Below, in pieces: positions 1-5,854 of a stretch of 7,038 nucleotides of DNA. Under the pieces are notes generated by a model. It did no database searches. It saw nothing but the letters and a program-made list of their open reading frames with translations, and was not told where the DNA came from. Within the stretch, counting starts at the first letter, position 1, and every line of letters begins with the position of its first letter. Source of the DNA: an uncultured Nannocystaceae bacterium (GTDB lineage: Bacteria > Myxococcota_A > Polyangia > Nannocystales > Nannocystaceae); contig CALKDV010000137.1 in the NCBI GenBank assembly GCA_938084085.1, positions 1 to 7,038 of the forward strand, read 5' to 3'. A program made the position numbers and the translations under genes.

Positions 1-59
1 GCAAGGTATAGGTGCAACCCCCCCACGTCAAGCGACCTAAATCGGGGCGCTGCGGCGTC
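1..59 (-). promoter_or_regulatory. Possible leftward promoter after cmk
   Basis: On the minus strand downstream of the cmk stop, TTGACG (bases 31-26) is followed after 15 nt by TATACC (10-5), or after 17 nt by TACCTT (8-3). The -35 match is good and the -10 is mediocre. It would drive a gene left of the window, which cannot be seen. The spacer contains a run of seven G on that strand. No coding sequence or terminator hairpin is visible in these 59 bases. Confidence 0.25.
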
Positions 60-779
60 CTAGGTCTCATCCACGTGGCGGAGAATTTCCGCCACAACCT
101 CGTCGATCGTCGCCCCACTCGAGTCCACTTCCCTCGCGTCGTCGGCCCGGGCGAGCGGGGCCACCTCCCGCCCCGAGTCGCGCGCATCGCGCTCATTCAT
201 CGCCGCCAAGACCTCCGCCAAGGACGGTACGTCTCCGCCCCGCGAAACGAGCTCACGGTGACGACGCTCGGCGCGCACCTTGGTGGACGCCGTCAAGAAA
301 AACTTGTGATCTGCGGCCGGGAAGACGACCGTGCCCAGATCGCGGCCTTCGCCGACGCAACCGCTCGTGCCGAGCTTCCGCTGGAGATCAAGGAGCGCGG
401 CCCGGACCGGGGGCAAACTTGATACCCGAGAGGCCCCGTCTGAGACGTGGGGAGTGCGAATGGCGTCGGTCACCTCCTCGTCGCCGAGCCACACCTCTTG
501 GCGTCCGCTCCTCGCCACCGACGCGGCCACGAAGACCAGCGGCATCGTGCTCGCGAGCGCGGCGAGCCCCTCTCCGTCGGTCCACGGCACCCCCGCACGA
601 TCACCCGCGAGCGCCACTGTCCTGTAGATCGCGCCCGTGTCGAGCACCGGCAGCTCGAGCGCCTGCGCGACCCGCCTCGCCACCGTGCTCTTCCCCGCGC
701 CAGCCGGCCCGTCGATCACGACGATGAGACCATGATGTTTGGATGGGGGCGTGGCGTCCTCGGACATGGAGCGCACCAT
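60..779 (-). CDS. cmk: Cytidylate kinase (CMP/dCMP kinase)
   Basis: This cytoplasmic enzyme transfers a phosphate from ATP to CMP or dCMP, supplying CDP/dCDP for nucleotide pools. The 239-residue product shows the whole family pattern. A P-loop GPAGAGKST lies at residues 24-32 and LDTGAIYR at 46-53. The CMP-binding region (about 100-134) reads VTDAIRTPHVSDGASRV followed by VRAALLDLQR. The GEGRDLGTVVFP motif is at 143-154 and a C-terminal RD..DSGREVAPL segment follows. Length fits the family (about 220-235). I chose the ATG at 779 because GGAA sits 6 nt upstream of it; a second in-frame ATG at 767 would give 235 residues. The frame stays open to 1052, but that extension is antisense to the neighbouring lipoprotein gene and has no kinase homology. 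The gene diverges from the DUF4266-DUF3570 operon. Identification is secure; only the exact start is uncertain. Confidence 0.96.
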   Translation of the reverse strand: MVRSMSEDATPPSKHHGLIVVIDGPAGAGKSTVARRVAQALELPVLDTGAIYRTVALAGDRAGVPWTDGEGLAALASTMPLVFVAASVARSGRQEVWLGDEEVTDAIRTPHVSDGASRVSSLPPVRAALLDLQRKLGTSGCVGEGRDLGTVVFPAADHKFFLTASTKVRAERRHRELVSRGGDVPSLAEVLAAMNERDARDSGREVAPLARADDAREVDSSGATIDEVVAEILRHVDET

Positions 780-833
780 ACCCGTTTCCAGACGAATTAC
801 CTCACCGCTCCTGCGCTGCGCTTGCTCACATCC

Positions 834-852
834 CCACAGTGCGGCAGTGTGG
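834..852. repeat. 19-bp imperfect dyad in the divergent intergenic region
   Basis: CCACAGTGCGGCAGTGTGG is an inverted repeat in which 8 of 9 base pairs match around a central G. It lies in the 78-bp gap between divergent cmk and the DUF4266 gene, ending 5 bases before the latter's ATG. It could be an operator for a dimeric regulator, or a hairpin in the leader of the rightward mRNA. No clear -35/-10 pair is visible on either strand of this gap, so the function is inference. Confidence 0.4.
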
Positions 853-857
853 CGGTC

Positions 858-1085
858 ATGGAACGAACGGTTGGCCCCCTCCTCCGCGCGTGCGTGTGCA
901 CCACCCTCCTCGGCTCCGCCGGATGTGCGATCACCCCACCTTCCCAGCGTGGGCTCCTCGCGCAACCCGAGATGGATCCCGCCCTCGACCTGGAGGAGGA
1001 GACCTTCCACAGCCACATCGAGGCGGCGCGAGAGGCCGGTTTTGGTGGTCATGGCATCCAGGGAGGCGGCTGCGGCTGCGGATGA
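858..1085 (+). CDS. Small DUF4266-family lipoprotein with GGGCGCG C-terminus
   Basis: This 75-residue protein has a lipoprotein signal: R3 and R10, a short hydrophobic stretch, and lipobox LGSAGC with Cys at residue 23. That leaves a mature lipidated peptide of about 53 residues. After the Cys comes a segment (QRGLLAQPEMDP), a charged stretch with two His (H51, H53), then a Gly-rich tail ending GGGCGCG with Cys at 72 and 74. This layout matches DUF4266 proteins as I know them, which usually end GGGCGCN. The family's function is unknown. The two C-terminal Cys suggest metal or cofactor binding, or modification, but that is inference. The stop overlaps the next start (ATGA, 1082-1085), and DUF4266 genes typically sit beside DUF3570 genes, as here. 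The ribosome site before ATG 858 is weak; an in-frame GTG at 849 is an alternative start. Confidence 0.88.
   Translation: MERTVGPLLRACVCTTLLGSAGCAITPPSQRGLLAQPEMDPALDLEEETFHSHIEAAREAGFGGHGIQGGGCGCG
1060..1066 (+). promoter_or_regulatory. Shine-Dalgarno-like AGGGAGG inside the preceding gene
   Basis: AGGGAGG lies 15 nt before the ATG at 1082, within the Gly codons of the upstream GGGCGCG tail. It is the best SD match near this start, though the spacing is long. It supports choosing 1082 over upstream in-frame starts and suggests re-initiation by ribosomes finishing the DUF4266 gene. Confidence 0.4.
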
Positions 1086-2281
1086 TCGCGCCCTTGCAGC
1101 GGAGCCTCCCGCTCCCTCACACGCGGCTCGCGGCCGCCGCGGCGTTGCTGCTCGCGGCGCTGTTTGTGGTGTGGTGGCCCTCGCCGGTAGACGCGGACGA
1201 TCGCATCCTGATCCGCGGCAACTACTACCGAGAGCGCAGCACCCGGGTGCTTCAGCCGTATATTTCGTTCTCCAAAGACCTCCCCGACGAGCGCTTGACC
1301 ATCGGCGCGGACTACCTCATGGATGTCATCTCTAGCGCCTCTATCGGCGCCGCTGCGCTGCAGCTTGGAGGCGACAAGGTGTTCACCGAAATGCGGCATG
1401 AGGCCGTCCTGCGCGTCGCCTCGCGGCTCCGCGAATGGAGCCTCGGCTCGTTTTTTCGCTACTCCACGGAGACCGATTACGAGTCTCGGAGCGTCGGTCT
1501 CTCCCTCGCACGCGAACTTCGGCAAAAGACCATCACGCTCGGCGCCAACTATGCCTACACCCACGATCGCGCCTTTCGAATCCTCGCGAACGTTCCCGGG
1601 GTTCGCATCCCGTGGAAGTCAAAGGTCCCCAGCGAGGATGACCCGACCGATTTCGTGGACGGGCCGACCAACGTGCTGCAGGTCCACAACGCCTCCCTCG
1701 GATACAACCATGTGCTCACCAGAACCCTCCTCGCCTCCCTCCAGGTCGAAGGGAGCCACGCCCGGGGTCCACAAGAAAACCCCTACCGCAGGGTGCGCAA
1801 CGGCATGGAGGAGGTTCACCCCCTCTTGCGGCGACGCCTCGCGGTCTCAGGATCGGCGCGCTACGCGATTCCAAAGGCGCGCCTGGCTCTCGAACCGCGC
1901 TACCGGTTCAGCGCCGATGACTGGGGCGTTCGCACCCACGCGCCGCAGCTGCGACTCCACGCGCGGGTCCTCCCGGAGTTGAGCCTGCGCGCGCGCTACC
2001 GGTATTACATCCAAAACGCAGCGGAGTTTTGGTCTCCCACGGGGGATTACGCCGCCACCGACCGCTACCGCACCGCGGATCCAAAGATGGGTGCGTTTGA
2101 CTCCCACACAGTGGGGCTGCAAATCACCTACCGATTCGATAGACTCGCCACCAGCCCCTCCACCCGCTGGCTTCGGGGCTCCTGGATTCAAGCGACGTAC
2201 GACCATGTCTTTGTGGACCGCGACGAGTATCGATTTGGCAACGCGCGCATCGGCAGTCTTGCGCTCTCCCTCCCGTTTTAA
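1082..2281 (+). CDS. DUF3570-family outer-membrane beta-barrel protein
   Basis: This 399-residue protein has a Sec signal peptide: R7 and R15, then an Ala/Leu-rich core at about 16-31, with likely cleavage after VDA38. The mature part is a series of alternating aromatic/hydrophobic strands rich in Tyr and Arg. It ends LALSLPF, the C-terminal Phe being typical of Bam-inserted outer-membrane barrels. Near the N-terminus GADYLMDVISSAS (75-87) matches the region DUF3570 proteins carry as a conserved D..S.AS segment; length also fits (about 400). The molecular function of DUF3570 is not established. It is usually paired with DUF4266, often near ApbE and thioredoxin-like genes, but neither of those is in this window. 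The start at 1082 gives a clean signal peptide and an ATGA overlap; the frame is open back to 743, but that stretch has no recognisable content. Family assignment is from recall of pattern and context. Confidence 0.82.
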   Translation: MIAPLQRSLPLPHTRLAAAAALLLAALFVVWWPSPVDADDRILIRGNYYRERSTRVLQPYISFSKDLPDERLTIGADYLMDVISSASIGAAALQLGGDKVFTEMRHEAVLRVASRLREWSLGSFFRYSTETDYESRSVGLSLARELRQKTITLGANYAYTHDRAFRILANVPGVRIPWKSKVPSEDDPTDFVDGPTNVLQVHNASLGYNHVLTRTLLASLQVEGSHARGPQENPYRRVRNGMEEVHPLLRRRLAVSGSARYAIPKARLALEPRYRFSADDWGVRTHAPQLRLHARVLPELSLRARYRYYIQNAAEFWSPTGDYAATDRYRTADPKMGAFDSHTVGLQITYRFDRLATSPSTRWLRGSWIQATYDHVFVDRDEYRFGNARIGSLALSLPF

Positions 2282-3200
2282 GCGCGCGGCGCTGACCGCT
2301 ACCCTCGGCGTGCTGCTCTCCTCGGCGGCGTGCGGCGAGAACGGCAAGAGCGAAGAGTACCCCCTCACGATCCAAGACGGCCCCCCGCCAGCACTGCTCG
2401 ACGCCTTCAAGGCGGAGGGCCTCAGCGACGAGGAGGCCACCGCCCGCTTCGATCGGGTGATGCGCTTGAGCGAGGCCTACCGCGCGCGCCAACGAGACCC
2501 GGACCGACGTCAGCGGGATGACCCCGACGGGCGGGAGTTTCAGGCCCGCGCGGCGCTCGCGAGGCTGTGGCTCTCTGAGGTATTTGAGCCAAACAACGGC
2601 CCCGAGGCCCTGCCTGCGGAGGCCTACGCGAGAGACCTTCAGCGCTTGTCGATGGATCGAACGACCAAGGTCTGCCAGGTCATCTTGATGCCCAAGGATC
2701 TGGAAGGAGAGGCGATGACCGAGCGCGCCCAAAGCCCGGATTTTCGCGACCTCGTCCGCGAGCCGGCCAACGATCTCACCGCCCTCATGCGAACCTTCGT
2801 CACCGATGATCAGCGGAAGAAGCCGTGCGACATCTTCAAGCGAGTGGCCTCCGCCTACGCGGGGCAAAACAGCGCCAACCTCCCCGCAGGCGTGCGCATG
2901 AAGATCGAGGCGACGGCGCTCGAGGCGTGTAACGAAGATCTATTTGTGAAGCCATGGGTCGATGCCGTGTGCCCGGTGGAGACGTTCTCGACGCTCGACC
3001 CAGTGTGGACCGCGTACGGCGCGCACGTAATCACGGTGCTTGAAGTCATCCCCGCCTCCACACGCAGCGAACAAGACCTGGATTTACTGGCTCGCGAGCG
3101 CGCGACCCCGACGTGGCGAATCGAGCGCCTCGCCAAAGAGATCGGACGCCTTGGACAGCGCTTCGACGTGGGCGTATCCCGGGACCTCTCGCCGCCGTGA
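2259..3200 (+). CDS. Lipoprotein resembling a degenerate PpiC/SurA-type parvulin
   Basis: From TTG 2259 the 313-residue product has a compact lipoprotein signal: MRSPSRFKR, a hydrophobic core, and LSSAAC with Cys at 25. ATG 2205 (331 residues) or TTG 2235 are alternatives, but they lengthen the n-region and ATG 2205 overlaps the barrel gene by 77 bases. Residues about 45-130 are helical and Arg/Glu-rich, like the N-terminal helical part of SurA/PpiC proteins, including ARAALARLWLSEVFEP. The C-terminal half carries parvulin-like traces: CQVILMP at 139-145, and STLDPVWTAYGAHVITVLEV at 244-263, which recalls the usual S.PV.T.yG.HVi.v.e. The usual GG core is not evident, so it may be a catalytically dead chaperone. 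Four extra Cys (139, 190, 224, 238) could form two disulfides in the periplasm. A role in helping the adjacent barrel fold is inference. Being a lipoprotein is firmer than the parvulin assignment. Confidence 0.6.
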   Translation: MRSPSRFKRAALTATLGVLLSSAACGENGKSEEYPLTIQDGPPPALLDAFKAEGLSDEEATARFDRVMRLSEAYRARQRDPDRRQRDDPDGREFQARAALARLWLSEVFEPNNGPEALPAEAYARDLQRLSMDRTTKVCQVILMPKDLEGEAMTERAQSPDFRDLVREPANDLTALMRTFVTDDQRKKPCDIFKRVASAYAGQNSANLPAGVRMKIEATALEACNEDLFVKPWVDAVCPVETFSTLDPVWTAYGAHVITVLEVIPASTRSEQDLDLLARERATPTWRIERLAKEIGRLGQRFDVGVSRDLSPP

Positions 3201-3625
3201 CGGAGATCCCTCGTACGGGACTCTCGGACTCCCCGCCGCGGGGGCTCAACCTCGGCGTCTCCGAGATCGGCGAGCGCCTCGGCGCCCTGGTCATCGCCAT
3301 TTCAGGGAGCCTCGGCGCCGTCGTCACTGACTCCTACGGCCACACCATCGACTACGCCTTCGACGGTCAAAAGGCCTCGTTGCTCGATGTGGAGTTGACC
3401 GGCGCTCAGGTCGGACAATCCATTGAAAGGCTGCGGAGCATCGCGGTCATCTTTGGTCTCGGTGATCCCTCCATCCTCGTGGAAGGCGACGAGGGCTCGC
3501 TGCTCGTCCGAGGAATTGACCACCAATGCACCCTGGCGATCATGCTGGATGGTGGCGCAAACCTCGCCCAGATGTGGCGGGAGATCCCAGCGCTCCTCCG
3601 GGATTTAGAGGATCTGTTGAGATGA
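3197..3625 (+). CDS. Roadblock/LC7-domain protein (MglB-like fold)
   Basis: This 142-residue soluble protein starts at a GTG that overlaps the previous stop as GTGA (3197-3200), pointing to translational coupling. After an N-terminal tail of about 20 residues the pattern fits a roadblock/LC7 domain: a strand and turn GSLGAVVTDSYGHTID (37-52), a helix around 70-86, then VEGDEGSLLVRGID (95-108) and CTLAIMLDGGANLAQMWREI (111-130). Family members form dimers that often regulate small Ras-like GTPases, as MglB does for MglA in Myxococcus. No GTPase gene lies in this window, so its partner is unknown. It has no signal peptide, so it should be cytoplasmic, unlike the other three products of the cluster. 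An upstream in-frame GTG at 3113 would add an Arg/Pro-rich out-of-frame readthrough of the lipoprotein gene and is unlikely. No rho-independent terminator is visible after it. Confidence 0.7.
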   Translation: MTEIPRTGLSDSPPRGLNLGVSEIGERLGALVIAISGSLGAVVTDSYGHTIDYAFDGQKASLLDVELTGAQVGQSIERLRSIAVIFGLGDPSILVEGDEGSLLVRGIDHQCTLAIMLDGGANLAQMWREIPALLRDLEDLLR

Positions 3626-3689
3626 AGGGGCCTCGCGCGTCGGTCACGGAGGGTGTGGCGGCCATAAATTTGCCTGTCCTGCCAAGGTC

Positions 3690-3717
3690 TTGACCGTTGA
3701 GCGCTGTCCGGTACACT
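3690..3717 (+). promoter_or_regulatory. Sigma70-like promoter for the ferredoxin gene
   Basis: TTGACC (3690-3695), a 16-nt spacer and TACACT (3712-3717) match the consensus at 5/6 and 4/6 positions. They lie in the 135-bp gap between the roadblock gene and the ferredoxin gene. Transcription would start near 3724, giving a leader of about 37 nt. An AAGGA Shine-Dalgarno sequence follows at 3746-3750, 10 nt before the ATG. This makes the ferredoxin and probably the two genes after it a separate transcription unit from the upstream cluster. Confidence 0.55.
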
Positions 3718-3760
3718 CCCTAAGGCCAGGCGCGTAGCCGCCGGCAAGGAACGAACATCC

Positions 3761-4051
3761 ATGGCAACCCACATCACTGACGAGTGCATCAACTGCGGCG
3801 CGTGCGAGCCCGAGTGTCCCAACGAGGCCATCTCCGAGGGCGACGAAGTTTATGTCATCGACCCTAACCTTTGCACCGAGTGCGTCGGCTTCCACGAGTA
3901 CGAGGCGTGCCAGGCGGTGTGTCCGGTGGAGTGTTGCATCCCGGATCCGGAGCGCCGTGAGTCCGAGGACGCCCTGATCGCGCGGGCCAAGACAATCCAC
4001 GCCAACAAAGAGTTCGGCGACGACTTTCCCAGTCGTTTCCGTCAGGGGTAG
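3761..4051 (+). CDS. 2[4Fe-4S] ferredoxin, YfhL/Allochromatium type
   Basis: This small cytoplasmic low-potential electron carrier has 96 residues. The first cluster ligands are C9, C12 and C15 (CxxCxxC), with C19-P20. The second group is C38, C41, C50 and C54: CxxC, eight residues (VGFHEYEA), then CxxxCP. That insertion, plus the extra Cys pair C58-C59 and a C-terminal charged helical extension (about 60-96, ending SRFRQG), is the mark of the YfhL/Alvin class rather than the short clostridial ferredoxins. The native partner cannot be told from the sequence. It has its own promoter and a clear AAGGA ribosome site, and is followed after 38 bp by a membrane protein gene. All eight expected cluster Cys are present. 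Identification of the fold and cofactor is secure; the physiological role is open. Confidence 0.95.
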   Translation: MATHITDECINCGACEPECPNEAISEGDEVYVIDPNLCTECVGFHEYEACQAVCPVECCIPDPERRESEDALIARAKTIHANKEFGDDFPSRFRQG

Positions 4052-4089
4052 TTGGTGAATCGACACCGCCCGTCCCAACGAGCCGCGGC

Positions 4090-5091
4090 ATGACCGTCGA
4101 CGGGGGAGGTGCGAAGCGAACACGCGCCGGCCAATTTGGGTCGGCGTTTTTGCGTCTTGCCATCGGCATCGCGGCCTTCGCAGGGGTGTTGATCTGGCTG
4201 CTGCCGGACTGGCACGCCCTCATCGACGACTTCACGCCTTCGCCGGTTGGATTCGCCCTCTCTTTGCTCGGCACGACCCTCGCGAGCCTCGTCACCGCCC
4301 GACGTTGGCAGCTGTTGCTCGAGGCCATGGGAGGAGATCGTCTCCCCTTCTTCACCTACCTCCGGGCCCTGGTGGTCACCCGGCTGGTCGGACAATTCGT
4401 CCCCGCGCTCGCGGTGGACCTGGTGGGCCGCGGGGTCGCCTTGCGTCGCGCCGGCAGCGAACGCGGGTTGGGACACGCGGCGACCCAGGTGGTCGTGGAG
4501 CGGCTGCTTGACCTGCTGTTGCCCCTCGGCCTCGCCGCCTGGCTCTTGCTCTCCCCCGCCGCCGCAACCGCGGAGGACCTCACGACCCCGCTGGTCTGCG
4601 TGCTCCTCGTCGCCGGCTTGTTCATCCCCCTCGTGAGCCCCATCGCGCGGCTGGCCATCGCCGCCTACCTGCGGGTCTCTACGATTCGGTCGCGTGGGAC
4701 CACCCCCCCCCAACCGCCGGGTCGGCCGGTGCACGTGGACATCTCCACCGCCGCCCGCATCTCGGCGCTCAGCGTCGCCCGGCTCCTCACCGTGACGCTG
4801 CAATTTTTTGGCGCCGCGGTCGCGGTCGGACTCGTCGTCACGGGCCCCCACATGATCGGCGCGACGGGCGTTGCCCAAATCACAGGCCTCGTCGGACTCA
4901 CCCCCGGTGGTCTCGGCCTCATCGAGTGGGGCTGGGCGGGCGCGTTCAAGCATCTGCTCGCCGATCCGACTCGAGTCGCGCAGTTCGTCTTGTGCCAGCG
5001 CGTGTGTGTGATTGGGAATTTTGCGATACTGTCCATGCTAACCAGCGTGGGGGGTCGCGGCATCACGACCGTCCCCGCTAGAGAGCCCTGA
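4090..5091 (+). CDS. UPF0104 / lysylphosphatidylglycerol synthase TM-region family membrane protein
   Basis: This 333-residue polytopic inner-membrane protein resembles the flippase-like transmembrane part of MprF (LPG_synthase_TM, UPF0104) without the soluble aminoacyl-transfer domain. Family landmarks are visible: ARRWQLLLEAM (70-80) after the second hydrophobic helix, RLVGQFVPALAVDLVGRG (98-115), VVERLLDLLLP (135-145), and the re-entrant LTPGGLGLIEWG (270-281). Roughly seven or eight hydrophobic segments can be counted. A hydrophilic, Pro-rich loop at about 200-220 includes a run of nine C at the DNA level. Relatives are thought to move or bind lipids, but the substrate is not predictable here. 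The start is the first ATG after the ferredoxin stop, preceded by a poor ribosome site, and the stop is 1 bp before the next start. Co-transcription with its neighbours is likely. Confidence 0.85.
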   Translation: MTVDGGGAKRTRAGQFGSAFLRLAIGIAAFAGVLIWLLPDWHALIDDFTPSPVGFALSLLGTTLASLVTARRWQLLLEAMGGDRLPFFTYLRALVVTRLVGQFVPALAVDLVGRGVALRRAGSERGLGHAATQVVVERLLDLLLPLGLAAWLLLSPAAATAEDLTTPLVCVLLVAGLFIPLVSPIARLAIAAYLRVSTIRSRGTTPPQPPGRPVHVDISTAARISALSVARLLTVTLQFFGAAVAVGLVVTGPHMIGATGVAQITGLVGLTPGGLGLIEWGWAGAFKHLLADPTRVAQFVLCQRVCVIGNFAILSMLTSVGGRGITTVPAREP

Positions 5092-5092
5092 G

Positions 5093-5809
5093 ATGAGCGT
5101 CCCCCCCCTACGTGATCAAGCCTACGAGCGGGTCTACCTGCTCCTCGGTGCGGTGTTCATCGCGGCGTTGGTCGCCTGCAACCTCATCTTTCAAAAGTTC
5201 TTTGAGCTCTCGATCCCGCTCCCAGGCGGCGGCACCTATCAGTTTCAGCAGTCGGTGGGCCTGCTTGCCTACCCTGTCACCTTCCTCGTCACCGACGTAC
5301 TCAGCGAGGTCTACGGCGCGCGGAGGGCCAACCGAGTCGTCGCGGTGGGGCTGGTGGCGAGCCTGTTCGTGGTGGGGCTGGTCGCCGTGGCCGACGCCGT
5401 CCCGAGCGCGCCCTTCGGAATCGGCAAGGAGACCTTCTCCCGCGTGTTTGGGCTGTCGTCTGTGGCGGTACTCGCCTCCATGGCCGCCTACCTCGTGGCG
5501 CAGTTCATCGACATTCGCCTGTTTCACTTTTGGCGACGACTCACCGCGGGTCGTCACCTCTGGCTCCGCAACAACGCGAGCACGTTCGCCTCTCAATTCC
5601 TTGACACCTTCGTGGTGCTCGCCTTGTTGGCCACCTTTGCGGCGAGCAGCGGCATCACCTGGGACCGAGTCCCTGCGCTGTTCTTCAACGGCATCCTCTT
5701 CAAGTGGGCCTTCGCCCTGGTGGACACCCCCCTGTTTTATCTCGCGATCCACCTATGTCGGCGCGCCTTCGCGACGCAAATGCAGGACGTACACGAGGAA
5801 GAAGGCTGA
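5093..5809 (+). CDS. yhhQ: Queuosine precursor transporter (YhhQ/QPTR, VUT family)
   Basis: This 238-residue inner-membrane protein imports precursors of the modified tRNA nucleoside queuosine (preQ0/preQ1 in E. coli YhhQ, 221 residues). The family signatures are clear: YPVTFLVTDVLSEVYG at 60-75 followed by RRANRVVAVG, and RNNASTFASQFLDT at 159-172. About six membrane segments are present (near 15-33, 55-70, 82-100, 122-140, 168-186, 195-220), and the tail is acidic (VHEEEG). Its start lies 1 bp after the previous stop, so translation is probably coupled to the UPF0104 gene. A run of eight C lies at codons 3-6. No queuosine biosynthesis gene is visible nearby. The gene is convergent with the glycosyltransferase gene to its right, with a 45-bp gap that holds no convincing terminator. 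The family is secure; the exact substrate here (preQ0, preQ1 or queuine) is not. Confidence 0.93.
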   Translation: MSVPPLRDQAYERVYLLLGAVFIAALVACNLIFQKFFELSIPLPGGGTYQFQQSVGLLAYPVTFLVTDVLSEVYGARRANRVVAVGLVASLFVVGLVAVADAVPSAPFGIGKETFSRVFGLSSVAVLASMAAYLVAQFIDIRLFHFWRRLTAGRHLWLRNNASTFASQFLDTFVVLALLATFAASSGITWDRVPALFFNGILFKWAFALVDTPLFYLAIHLCRRAFATQMQDVHEEEG

Positions 5810-5854
5810 GCCGCGACGTCCTCTTGCGGGCGAGCCCGTCGCCCCTCGCCCTCC

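Noticed and set aside
780..1052. N-terminal extension of the cmk reading frame by 91 residues
   Set aside because: It has no kinase homology, is antisense to the DUF4266 lipoprotein gene, and would make Cmk far longer than its family.
743..1081. Upstream extension of the DUF3570 frame
   Set aside because: It would bury the signal peptide, and its Arg/Pro-rich content looks like an out-of-frame shadow of the lipoprotein gene.
3113..3196. Upstream GTG start for the roadblock protein
   Set aside because: The added residues are Arg/Pro-rich and come from the lipoprotein gene read in another frame; GTG 3197 gives a neat stop/start overlap.
3626..3689. Terminator or small RNA after the roadblock gene
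   Set aside because: No stable stem with a T tract and no small open frame with a ribosome site could be found.
4042..4953. 303-residue open frame on the minus strand
   Set aside because: Its Gly/Glu/Arg-rich low-complexity product is antisense to a clear membrane protein gene; such frames are common in GC-rich DNA.
5108..5752. 214-residue open frame on the minus strand
   Set aside because: It is a charged, low-complexity antisense shadow of yhhQ with no recognisable motif.
5827..5838. CGGG-CGAG-CCCG hairpin between yhhQ and the glycosyltransferase gene as a terminator
   Set aside because: The stem is only four pairs plus a wobble and no T tract follows on either strand.
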